This document shows positions 1 through 5,623 of a DNA stretch of 10,009 nucleotides, in pieces. The notes beneath the pieces are model-generated. The model searched no databases and had not been told where the DNA came from. It worked only from the letters and a program-made list of their open reading frames with translations. Made by a program: the position numbers and the translations under genes. The DNA is from Candidatus Poseidoniaceae archaeon. GTDB taxonomy: Archaea; Thermoplasmatota; Poseidoniia; Poseidoniales; Poseidoniaceae. The stretch is taken from assembly GCA_029250385.1 (NCBI GenBank), contig JAQXFJ010000017.1, forward strand, positions 1 through 10,009, read 5' to 3'. Each line of letters begins with the position of its first letter. Within the stretch, counting starts at the first letter, position 1.

Positions 1-120
1 GCCCAACCATTCTCTATGTGGCTTTACTATCTGACCGGAATGACCTACTATTGGGCAGTATTTTCCCGAACGGCATCTAGAACAATTTTCCTTGGGTGGA
101 AGTTCGACAGTCTTCCTTAA
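1..120 (+). CDS. C-terminal fragment of an unidentified, probably membrane, protein
   Basis: Frame 1 is open from the window edge to a TAA at 118-120, giving 39 residues that must be the end of a gene starting upstream. The peptide is very rich in aromatics (several Trp, Tyr and Phe; for example WLYYLTGMTYYWAVFS at residues 7-22) and ends with a basic/aromatic stretch (SRTIFLGWKFDSLP). This looks like a last membrane or membrane-interface segment followed by a short tail. Some family-2 glycosyltransferases end in a similar membrane segment plus W-G-basic tail, but that is a guess from style only. It converges on the H1-like gene with a 65-bp gap (121-185) in which I see no structure. A short edge ORF can be open by chance, so confidence is moderate. 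Confidence 0.5.
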   Translation, partial: AQPFSMWLYYLTGMTYYWAVFSRTASRTIFLGWKFDSLP

Positions 121-185
121 CCGTCCGTACTTCCGTCTTGGCATGTAGGCGAATCAGCAAGAAGGTCTTTGAACAATTCGCGGGA

Positions 186-728
186 TTACTTCTTAGCTTT
201 CTTAAACCAAGCCATCTTTGAGATTGGCGTTGATTTTGAGGGCCCAATTCTGCCGCCTTTAGTTGCAACATCCTTGTTAGTTCTCTCAGCCTTTGGTTTA
301 CTGGCTAAATCTTTAGCTTTAGTCGCTGCTTTCGCAGCTACTGATTTTGCCTTAGTGGCTGCAGCCTTTGCTTTTGCAGGGGCTTTTTTAGCGGCTGATT
401 TTGCTTTAGTAGCAGTCGCCTTTGCTTTAGCGGGAGCTTGCTTAGCTGCTGCTTTAGCCTTGGCAGGCGCCTTCTTAACGGCTGCCTTGGTTGATGATGC
501 GGCTTTTTTGGTGGCGCTAGAGGCTTTGTCTACCTTCTTTGCTGCGGCAGCAATTTTCTTGGCCAGAGCTGCTTGTAGTCCTGCTTTGACCAATTTTGTG
601 GTACCTGCTGCGGCCACTTTGGAAATTGTATCTAATTTAGCATCGACTAATTTTTTGGCGGATGCTGCACCTACGCCCGGAAGTGAAGTCAATTTATTGG
701 CTTTCGAATCTTTCTTGCTTGAACCCAT
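186..728 (-). CDS. Helix-hairpin-helix protein with histone H1-like Lys/Ala-rich tail
   Basis: 180 residues, probably a DNA-binding chromatin-type protein. Residues 13-66 resemble the helix-hairpin-helix domain at the N-terminus of RadA/Rad51 (LPGVGAASAKKLVDA, then a second hairpin ending GLQAALAKKIAAAAKK), a non-specific DNA-backbone binder. Residues 67-140 are a low-complexity tail of K-A-K and A-P-A-K units like eukaryotic histone H1 and bacterial H1-like proteins, with two near-identical 18-residue repeats. By my count 46 of 180 residues are Lys and 52 are Ala. The end is different: GGRIGP, then a terminal AWFKKAKK, which may be a separate conserved element. There is no ATPase core, so it is not RadA. 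The start ATG at 728 is preceded by GGGGAT, a weak ribosome-site candidate. The domain reading is by eye; a role in DNA compaction is inferred. Confidence 0.85.
   Translation of the reverse strand: MGSSKKDSKANKLTSLPGVGAASAKKLVDAKLDTISKVAAAGTTKLVKAGLQAALAKKIAAAAKKVDKASSATKKAASSTKAAVKKAPAKAKAAAKQAPAKAKATATKAKSAAKKAPAKAKAAATKAKSVAAKAATKAKDLASKPKAERTNKDVATKGGRIGPSKSTPISKMAWFKKAKK
336..443 (-). repeat. Two tandem 54-bp units coding the Lys/Ala tail repeats
   Basis: Two adjacent 18-codon units (390-443 and 336-389) encode residues 96-113 and 114-131 of the H1-like protein, both of the form K-(K/Q)-A-P-A-K-A-K-A-x-A-T-K-A-K-S-x-A. By hand, 42 of 54 nucleotides agree. A shorter 11-residue partial copy lies before them (residues 85-95) and a degenerate one after. 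The pattern suggests the tail grew by internal duplication and may differ in length between strains. Confidence 0.7.
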
Positions 729-761
729 GGTATCCCCAAACAGTCCACAGAAGAAGTAACT

Positions 762-803
762 AATGAATTATTGCTTTAGATACATTTTCCCGCTTAATTC
801 ATT
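762..803. repeat. 9-bp inverted repeat flanking the divergent promoter core
   Basis: AATGAATTA (762-770) and its exact complement TAATTCATT (795-803) are separated by 24 bp that contain the TATA-like element. The arms lie about as far from each start codon on either side (33 bp and 23 bp). Such a dyad could bind a dimeric regulator or be a transcription-factor (BRE-like) coincidence. Confidence 0.4.
775..782. promoter_or_regulatory. Candidate shared TATA-like element in divergent intergenic region
   Basis: TTTAGATA lies almost in the middle of the 98 bp between the H1-like gene (ATG at 728, minus) and the next gene (ATG at 827, plus). It reads TATCTAAA on the minus strand, ending 46 nt before that start, and is 44 nt from the plus-strand start. 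An archaeal TATA box about 25 nt before a transcription start would leave leaders of roughly 20 nt on both sides. It may serve one or both directions. This is a visual match only. Confidence 0.3.
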
Positions 804-826
804 GGTAGTTAGTCGCAGCGCCCTAC

Positions 827-1696
827 ATGAGGGGCACAAATACTGATGTTGTCCTGCTGTGCCAAGTCTCTAGTGCGAAGGCTGAACACTGTGTTGAAAC
901 CGCAACTGGCTTACTGCGCAGAGCAAATTTCCCTGGAGAAAGCCGTGTAGTTTACTTGGGCAATGTTGCTGGGGCCATAATTAGAGCAATGGAATCGCCT
1001 GAAACCCCGGAATTTATCGAAACCCCTGGCTACAATGAACAAAAATGGCGATTAAAAACCACCAGTGGTGCAATGAGTGTTACCATTAGCTCTGAGCCGT
1101 ATTGGGGGTTCGGACTATTCACTTCTGGATATTTGAATACGGTAGAAATATCGGGGCCAATCAATATTATAGCCAGATTAATCTTTGATCTTGATGCATC
1201 ATTAGCAACCTCTCCATGGCGATTTAAGCATGCACGGTCAGTAAACAAATATCTTGCTAAAAACCATCCAGGAACCTCAATTGAAGCAAACGAAAAAACT
1301 TGGCAAACACTGATTAATCAATGTAAAAACGACTCTAATGAAATGATTCACGTCATGACTCAAGCGGTTGACAATATTGAGCAAAAAGTCAGCATGGTTA
1401 ATGATTTTCAGGGTTGGTCAAAGGATAAGGCAATGGTCAACATTGCTGCTGCAAGATATGATTTAGCTATTGCAAAAGAGGCTTTAGCAGATCGCAATAT
1501 GCCAAGCGTGGAGCGAGCTCTGGCACGCATAGAGGCTGCACTAATCGAGGCGAATCCGGACCACGCAATGAATGAAGATGACGGAGGGTTCAGCATGGAT
1601 AAATCATTACAAAAAATTAGTTTCGACGAAGATTTGGTGATTAAATCAGTAGATGATGAGTCGATTCCCCTAATTGACCTAACTGAATCTGAATGA
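827..1696 (+). CDS. Orphan protein, 289 residues, helical C-terminal half
   Basis: I do not recognise this family. It is a soluble-looking protein with no signal peptide or convincing membrane helix. The first ~150 residues look mixed alpha/beta (hydrophobic strands such as DVVLLCQV and SRVVYLGNVAGAII). From about 150 to 245 it is predicted by eye to be long helices (TWQTLINQ..., MIHVMTQAVDNIEQKV, AAARYDLAIAKEALADR, VERALARIEAALIEA), suggesting a helical bundle or coiled coil. The last ~45 residues are acidic and probably disordered (NEDDGG, FDEDLV, DDESIPLIDLTESE). The acidic tail beside a divergent, highly basic H1-like protein is worth noting, but a partnership is only speculation. The frame is long, codon use matches its neighbours, and the ATG at 827 is the first plausible start. 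Confidence 0.8.
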   Translation: MRGTNTDVVLLCQVSSAKAEHCVETATGLLRRANFPGESRVVYLGNVAGAIIRAMESPETPEFIETPGYNEQKWRLKTTSGAMSVTISSEPYWGFGLFTSGYLNTVEISGPINIIARLIFDLDASLATSPWRFKHARSVNKYLAKNHPGTSIEANEKTWQTLINQCKNDSNEMIHVMTQAVDNIEQKVSMVNDFQGWSKDKAMVNIAAARYDLAIAKEALADRNMPSVERALARIEAALIEANPDHAMNEDDGGFSMDKSLQKISFDEDLVIKSVDDESIPLIDLTESE

Positions 1697-1701
1697 TTTT
1701 T
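1697..1701 (+). terminator. Short T-tract after stop codon
   Basis: Five T residues directly follow the TGA at 1694-1696, with no stem before them. Archaeal RNA polymerase can terminate on oligo-T tracts alone, so this may end the orphan transcript before the Sec61-beta promoter. Five Ts is short, so this is weak. Confidence 0.25.
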
Positions 1702-1715
1702 ACGGCTAATAGTGG

Positions 1716-1723
1716 TAAAATAT
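1716..1723 (+). promoter_or_regulatory. Candidate TATA box for Sec61-beta gene
   Basis: TAAAATAT lies 48 nt before the preferred ATG at 1772, in the 75-bp gap after the upstream gene. The position fits an archaeal TATA box with a leader of about 20-25 nt. It was identified by eye. Confidence 0.4.
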
Positions 1724-1771
1724 CACGCGTCGCGTTGATAAAGGGGTTACTACTCGGATGGGTTGGTTGAA

Positions 1772-1963
1772 ATGGCGTCAAAGAAGAAATCCGATGGTAG
1801 TGGAATCCAACAAGCTGCTGGTCTTATTCGTTATTTCGACGAAGAATCTGAACACGCATGGAAGATTACTCCGCTACAAGTATACGGTGCTTGTATCTTT
1901 ATTGGTGTCTTCTTTTACCTGGTAAATCAAGGCGTAGTTTCAGCAATTTGGAACCTGTTTTGA
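1772..1963 (+). CDS. Preprotein translocase subunit Sec61-beta (SecG homologue)
   Basis: This is the small beta subunit of the SecYEbeta (Sec61) protein-conducting channel in the cytoplasmic membrane, which passes secreted and membrane proteins. Counted from the ATG at 1772 it has 63 residues, normal for archaeal Sec61-beta. A Lys/Ser/Gly-rich cytosolic head (MASKKKSDGSG) is followed by the family signature AGLIRYFDEE (residues 16-25), a K-I-T-P segment, and one membrane helix at about 36-59. The frame also allows a TTG start at 1763, but ATG with MASKKK is the family-like choice. A TATA-like box lies 48 nt upstream and no clear Shine-Dalgarno site is present. The stop is 3 bp from the stop of the convergent gene. 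It is a housekeeping gene, and the best evidence here that the host is archaeal. Confidence 0.9.
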   Translation: MASKKKSDGSGIQQAAGLIRYFDEESEHAWKITPLQVYGACIFIGVFFYLVNQGVVSAIWNLF

Positions 1964-1966
1964 GGT

Positions 1967-2323
1967 CTAAATTGGACGAATCATAACTATTTTATTTTCT
2001 ATTGTAGCCATTTTCTGGGCTACTTGCATTGCTGTATCCATATCTAATGTTGCACCAATGGTCTTTTGGCCGGTCGAATCATGAACTATGAGGCGATGAG
2101 TTAGATTATTCAACACACCTTCTTCAATTCGCTCAAAGACCCAGTGCTCATCTTCAATCCGAATCATGGCTGGAACATCAACCAGAGGCCCCATTTCTCT
2201 ACCGATATCGGTAGTTCTTGTTTTCAGCCCTCTAAGATCTTTAATTGGATTCCAATTTCTAATCCTTGTCGGTGTTCGTGCTTTACGATTATTCTTTACT
2301 CCGCCTCTAAATGCTCTTGTCAT
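1967..2323 (-). CDS. Small basic orphan protein, 118 residues
   Basis: I do not recognise this family. The first ~35 residues are strongly basic and Arg-rich (MTRAFRGGVKNNRKARTPTRIRNW), typical of a nucleic-acid or ribosome-binding tail. The rest looks like a compact alpha/beta domain (VPAMIRIEDEHWVFERIEEG, LTHRLIVHDSTGQKTIGATLDMDTAMQVAQKMATIENKIVMIRPI). There is no signal peptide or membrane helix and no Cys. The gene converges with Sec61-beta, stop to stop with 3 bp between. A TATA-like box sits 50 nt upstream of the ATG at 2323. Size, charge pattern and placement beside a core secretion gene would suit an RNA- or ribosome-associated factor, but that is inference only. Confidence 0.75.
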   Translation of the reverse strand: MTRAFRGGVKNNRKARTPTRIRNWNPIKDLRGLKTRTTDIGREMGPLVDVPAMIRIEDEHWVFERIEEGVLNNLTHRLIVHDSTGQKTIGATLDMDTAMQVAQKMATIENKIVMIRPI

Positions 2324-2373
2324 AAGGGTCCCATCCCTTGAAGTCTGTGACTTCGTTCAAAGCAGTTCCCATC

Positions 2374-2382
2374 TATTAATAA
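2374..2382 (-). promoter_or_regulatory. Candidate TATA box for the 118-residue protein gene
   Basis: On the minus strand this reads TTATTAATA and ends 50 nt before the ATG at 2323, inside the 108-bp gap (2324-2431) after the upstream membrane-protein gene. It is the most TATA-like stretch in that gap and suggests separate transcription rather than read-through. Confidence 0.4.
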
Positions 2383-2431
2383 GCAGCGCGATGATTTCTG
2401 CTGGGATTTAGACGGTTTTGATAGTGACGGG

Positions 2432-3775
2432 TTAATTCGTTCTAGCAAGGTGAAATTTCATTAGGCAATATGGCATAATTAGGATAGCAGGGCCAAATAG
2501 CAAAAAATTACTTACTGAATTGGAGGATAAAATCAAGCCTATAGTGAGAATCAATACCAAGCCAAATAATAGCATACTCTGTTGCATATTTGGCGATTTG
2601 ACATCACACTCAACGGTACTTGGTAAGATAATACTCAAACCTGCGACTATCCAAAGTGAAGGGATTAGGAAAATAGCTAACGAATTGAAGATTAGTATTG
2701 CTGCGGGAGCGAAAACTAGCATCATCCTAAGCCACCAATATTCAGGTCGGGGCGCTGCATCAAAGCCATACCTGGGCAGAATTTGCGTCATTGAAATCAG
2801 TATCATTACTGAGGCAGTTAACCAGAATGCTTCGTGCAGATATCGATTGCCTTCATCAAAAACGGTTGAACTTCTCAGTAACAGACTGGTTATCACGACG
2901 ATTATCAAAATAGCGCAAGTAGCCATTATGGCAAATGATCGACTACGTCCCTCACCGACTTTTAGTGCACCATCAAACTGTTGACCTGGCGCACAAATAA
3001 ATGTCAAAACCAAGCCTTGTGACAAAAATATCAATGCCATTTTGACTTTATCAAACTGATTATCTATCACCCAATCGATAGTAAAGAACTCACTTGAGTA
3101 AAAGCCAAGCAACATTATCGCGCAAACTACGTACATTTTTAGCGAGGCCCGCAATTGTAATGTCTTGATTCCCGCATCTGAGTAATGGAAAGTCGAAATG
3201 GCGAATAACTCACCGCTAAAGGCGATGATAAGAATGCCAATTATCACTATTAACAAATTATAATCACCTGCAGCTGACATAGTTGGCTCCAGTGGCAAAC
3301 TATCGGTGGAATAATAGTTGGATTCTGGGAAAAATACCCAAAAGGACAACAATGCACATGCTGCTACATAGACCATTACTCGGTTGCTAATCATCCCTTT
3401 TAGTTCATTACTAGAGCCCTTGAGGCTTGGTAAATATCTGGTCGAGAGTGAAAAACTCAACAAGAATAATAGCGCTATTTCTCCAAGACCATCGCCAGTA
3501 AATAATAGTTGTAAATCGGTTAATGAGGTCTCTGTTTGACCAAGCCGCTTGGCGACTTCGGTTTCTGTCACATCTCTGTTCATTATCGCTCTAGACCGGT
3601 AAATTACCAGGTAGAGTGTCATAATTATTGGCAGTGCTCGATAAATTATTTTTCCGTTACGAGCACCTTTCGGTGATAATCTGTTACAATACTGGTCAAC
3701 TTTATTGGGAATTAGCCAGAGTACTAAACTGAAGATTAACGCTGGGAAAAACAGCGGTAATGAATCTCCCAGCAT
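2432..3775 (-). CDS. Polytopic membrane protein of unknown function, about 12 segments
   Basis: 447 residues, mostly hydrophobic. By eye there are about 12-13 membrane helices, near residues 5-22, 44-60, 96-112, 133-150, 172-195, 214-232, 246-262, 282-302, 317-336, 351-374, 375-390, 402-418 and 424-441. Loops are short and carry few charges. The loop at ~62-95 is hydrophilic (NRDVTETEVAKRLGQTETSL), and another polar stretch lies at 263-281 (PGQQFDGALKVGEGRSRS). I see no transporter signature, ATP-binding site, glycosyltransferase DXD or protease motif, so no function is assigned. The size and helix count would suit a transporter, flippase or polymer-export protein. It is divergent from the RNA methyltransferase gene with a 70-bp gap, and I see no clear TATA box on its own side. 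Confidence 0.8.
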   Translation of the reverse strand: MLGDSLPLFFPALIFSLVLWLIPNKVDQYCNRLSPKGARNGKIIYRALPIIMTLYLVIYRSRAIMNRDVTETEVAKRLGQTETSLTDLQLLFTGDGLGEIALLFLLSFSLSTRYLPSLKGSSNELKGMISNRVMVYVAACALLSFWVFFPESNYYSTDSLPLEPTMSAAGDYNLLIVIIGILIIAFSGELFAISTFHYSDAGIKTLQLRASLKMYVVCAIMLLGFYSSEFFTIDWVIDNQFDKVKMALIFLSQGLVLTFICAPGQQFDGALKVGEGRSRSFAIMATCAILIIVVITSLLLRSSTVFDEGNRYLHEAFWLTASVMILISMTQILPRYGFDAAPRPEYWWLRMMLVFAPAAILIFNSLAIFLIPSLWIVAGLSIILPSTVECDVKSPNMQQSMLLFGLVLILTIGLILSSNSVSNFLLFGPAILIMPYCLMKFHLARTN

Positions 3776-3788
3776 GACAGTTCTAGCA

Positions 3789-3796
3789 ATATCTAC
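3789..3796 (+). promoter_or_regulatory. Candidate TATA-like element before RNA methyltransferase gene
   Basis: AATATCTA lies 49 nt before the ATG at 3846 in the 70-bp divergent gap, the same spacing as the other candidates in this window. It is a weak match to consensus, supported mainly by position. Confidence 0.25.
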
Positions 3797-3845
3797 CCCT
3801 TGAGGGTGGCGGAATCAACATAGCCATGATGCTTGAGCCCTATAC

Positions 3846-5621
3846 ATGGCCTATCAGCGCTGGACGCAGGAGGAACTGAGAGAAATCTCAGAGAATTCAC
3901 TGCTAGCCAAGATGGTTGAAAGTCTAGGCATTGATGTTGATAACTGGCTAGATTATGCCGTTGATACGCTACCTGAAACCCTTAGATTAACCGGCAGTAG
4001 AACCGACATTGAGTGGACCAAAGCGGAACTGCGAACAATGGGTGGCGTGCCAATTCCTTGGATGCCAGAAGAAAGTGCTTGGCAAATGCCGTTTGCTAGA
4101 GGCAAAGCCCCAGAAGGTTATGCCAAGCGAATGATGTCGATATTACACGACTCTGGAAGAATCACTCGGCAAGAGGCTGCTAGCATGCTGCCGGTTGAAT
4201 TGTTGGGAATAACTGATGAAACTGTGGTGTTGGATATGTGTGCAGCACCTGGTTCAAAAACGACTCAGGTAGCGGAAAAGCTCGCCCCTAATGGCATTGT
4301 AATTGCCAACGAACCGGTTGCTTCAAGAGTTAATATGTTGATTTCTAATCGTGCTAGGTTGGCTTTATCAAATGTGCTGATCAATCAACAAGATGGCCGA
4401 CATATTGGTAGAATCCCCCCGCCCGGTTACGATGCTATTTTGGCTGACGTGCCTTGTTCTGGTTCTGCAACTACCAGAAAAAATGTCCAAGTTTGGCAAA
4501 AATGGCGACCATTGGACGGTCGAAGTTTATTCAAATTACAACTGACAATTGCCCAACGTGGCGCTAGAGGTTTACGACCAGGCGGCAAAATGATTTACTC
4601 GACCTGTAGTATTGACCCGATTGAAAACGAGGCTGTTGTCGCTGAATTACTGCGCACCTGTCCATGGATGGAATTAATTCCGATCGATTCTGCTACACTA
4701 CCCGGATTAGTGATGCATGAAGGATTAGCCGCTTGGGATATACTAGATGATGAGTGCCAAAAAGTGACTATTGCTGGTGAATTGCCTAGACTTGCTGGAC
4801 TTAACAAAGCCCAGGTTTGTCCCGCTACTAGAGCCGGAATTGACGAAGACTGTGATGAGGAAAGTGAGCAAGCAATTGCTGAGCAATTGCGTCTTACCAG
4901 GCGTCTTTATCACATGGACAATAATACCGGTGGATTCTATGTCGCCTTGCTCAGGCACCGCCCTGAAGCAACTCCTGAAGGCAAAGCGAGAGTATACATC
5001 TCTAAGCGCAAATTAACTGAAAACTCTGGTTGGGAACCAAAAATCATGACGATTAATCATACCAGTCGTCATGATACTAATCCTGCCGTTGAGGAAGAAA
5101 TTGCTAGTGTGTCTAAGCAATACGGCATCACTGATAATCAGTGGTCTTGGTGGAAAAGAGGGCGCCGACTAAATATCACACCACGCACGGTGCTTGAGAG
5201 AATATACCACCCAATGTGTCCAAACAAAGATGGCAATTTATGGCAGAATAATACCTTTCATCCGCTGAAGATAATCCATGTCGGGATGCCTTGCTTTGTT
5301 AACAATAAAGGCACATGGCGAACGCGTCAAGAGGCAGTTCCAGCGATCGAAAACCATCTTGGAGATATATTGATTGAGATAGATAATGAAATGGTAATTC
5401 AGTTACTCAATAATGTCCCGATTCTAAAACAGGATGTCCTGCCGCCAAAGATGGTTGATTATTCAGGCCCAGTGTTGATGTGTAGTGAAATTGCTGGGTC
5501 GAAAGCGATCGTCTCGGTGTGGAGCGGCAACTGGCTGAGTCTGATGATAAATACCACCGAAAAAGACATACTAAGAGCCAAATTAGGCATACCATTTGAG
5601 GATGAACTAGAGGAGGAATGA
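3846..5621 (+). CDS. RNA cytosine-C5 methyltransferase, NSUN2/Trm4-like
   Basis: 591 residues. It probably transfers methyl from S-adenosylmethionine to cytosine C5 in tRNA. The SAM-binding motif is VLDMCAAPGSKTT (128-140). Motif IV is DVPCSG with C204, and motif VI is YSTCS with C254, the two catalytic cysteines of RsmB/NOP/NSUN enzymes; their 50-residue spacing equals that of human NSUN2 C271/C321 as I recall it. Similarity extends beyond the core: LRLTGSR and W-M-P-E-E-S-A-W-Q-M near the N-terminus, RQEAASMLPVELL before motif I, and TGGFYVALL near 360. The last ~200 residues resemble the NSUN2 C-terminal region (GPVLMC...GSKAIVSVWSG, then a terminal LRAKLGIPF). Bacterial RsmB/RsmF are organised differently. 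It is first in a four-gene + strand run. The target base is not predictable from sequence. Confidence 0.88.
   Translation: MAYQRWTQEELREISENSLLAKMVESLGIDVDNWLDYAVDTLPETLRLTGSRTDIEWTKAELRTMGGVPIPWMPEESAWQMPFARGKAPEGYAKRMMSILHDSGRITRQEAASMLPVELLGITDETVVLDMCAAPGSKTTQVAEKLAPNGIVIANEPVASRVNMLISNRARLALSNVLINQQDGRHIGRIPPPGYDAILADVPCSGSATTRKNVQVWQKWRPLDGRSLFKLQLTIAQRGARGLRPGGKMIYSTCSIDPIENEAVVAELLRTCPWMELIPIDSATLPGLVMHEGLAAWDILDDECQKVTIAGELPRLAGLNKAQVCPATRAGIDEDCDEESEQAIAEQLRLTRRLYHMDNNTGGFYVALLRHRPEATPEGKARVYISKRKLTENSGWEPKIMTINHTSRHDTNPAVEEEIASVSKQYGITDNQWSWWKRGRRLNITPRTVLERIYHPMCPNKDGNLWQNNTFHPLKIIHVGMPCFVNNKGTWRTRQEAVPAIENHLGDILIEIDNEMVIQLLNNVPILKQDVLPPKMVDYSGPVLMCSEIAGSKAIVSVWSGNWLSLMINTTEKDILRAKLGIPFEDELEEE
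5611..5616 (+). promoter_or_regulatory. Shine-Dalgarno site deciding the next start codon
   Basis: AGGAGG lies inside the last codons of the RNA methyltransferase gene. It is only 1 nt from the ATG at 5618 but 7 nt from the ATG at 5624, so the latter is the likely start. It is the only strong Shine-Dalgarno site I see in the window. That fits translation from within a shared transcript, whereas the other genes look short-leadered. Confidence 0.7.
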
Positions 5622-5623
5622 GC

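Noticed and set aside
121..185. Gap between convergent genes, inspected for a small RNA or terminator
   Set aside because: No stem-loop, T-tract or open frame of note in these 65 bases.
309..521. Repeated GC-like blocks that might be a CRISPR or intergenic repeat array
   Set aside because: The units lie in frame within the H1-like gene, are adjacent without spacers, and vary mainly as codon choices.
186..728. Possible RadA recombinase or a truncated copy of it
   Set aside because: Only the N-terminal HhH resembles RadA. No Walker A or B motif follows, and the tail is a complete low-complexity H1-like region ending in a stop.
169..759. A 196-codon open frame on the plus strand opposite the H1-like gene
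   Set aside because: It is the mirror of the Lys/Ala repeats: Ala/Lys codons read backwards give Ala, Phe and Leu, producing a fake hydrophobic protein. The minus-strand product has recognisable domains and a sensible end.
1763..1771. TTG start for Sec61-beta adding three residues
   Set aside because: The ATG at 1772 gives the family-like MASKKK head, and nothing in the sequence favours the TTG.
2520..2984. A 154-codon plus-strand frame within the membrane-protein region
   Set aside because: It is a shadow of the 447-residue minus-strand gene; the translation has no coherent domain and runs over membrane-segment codons.
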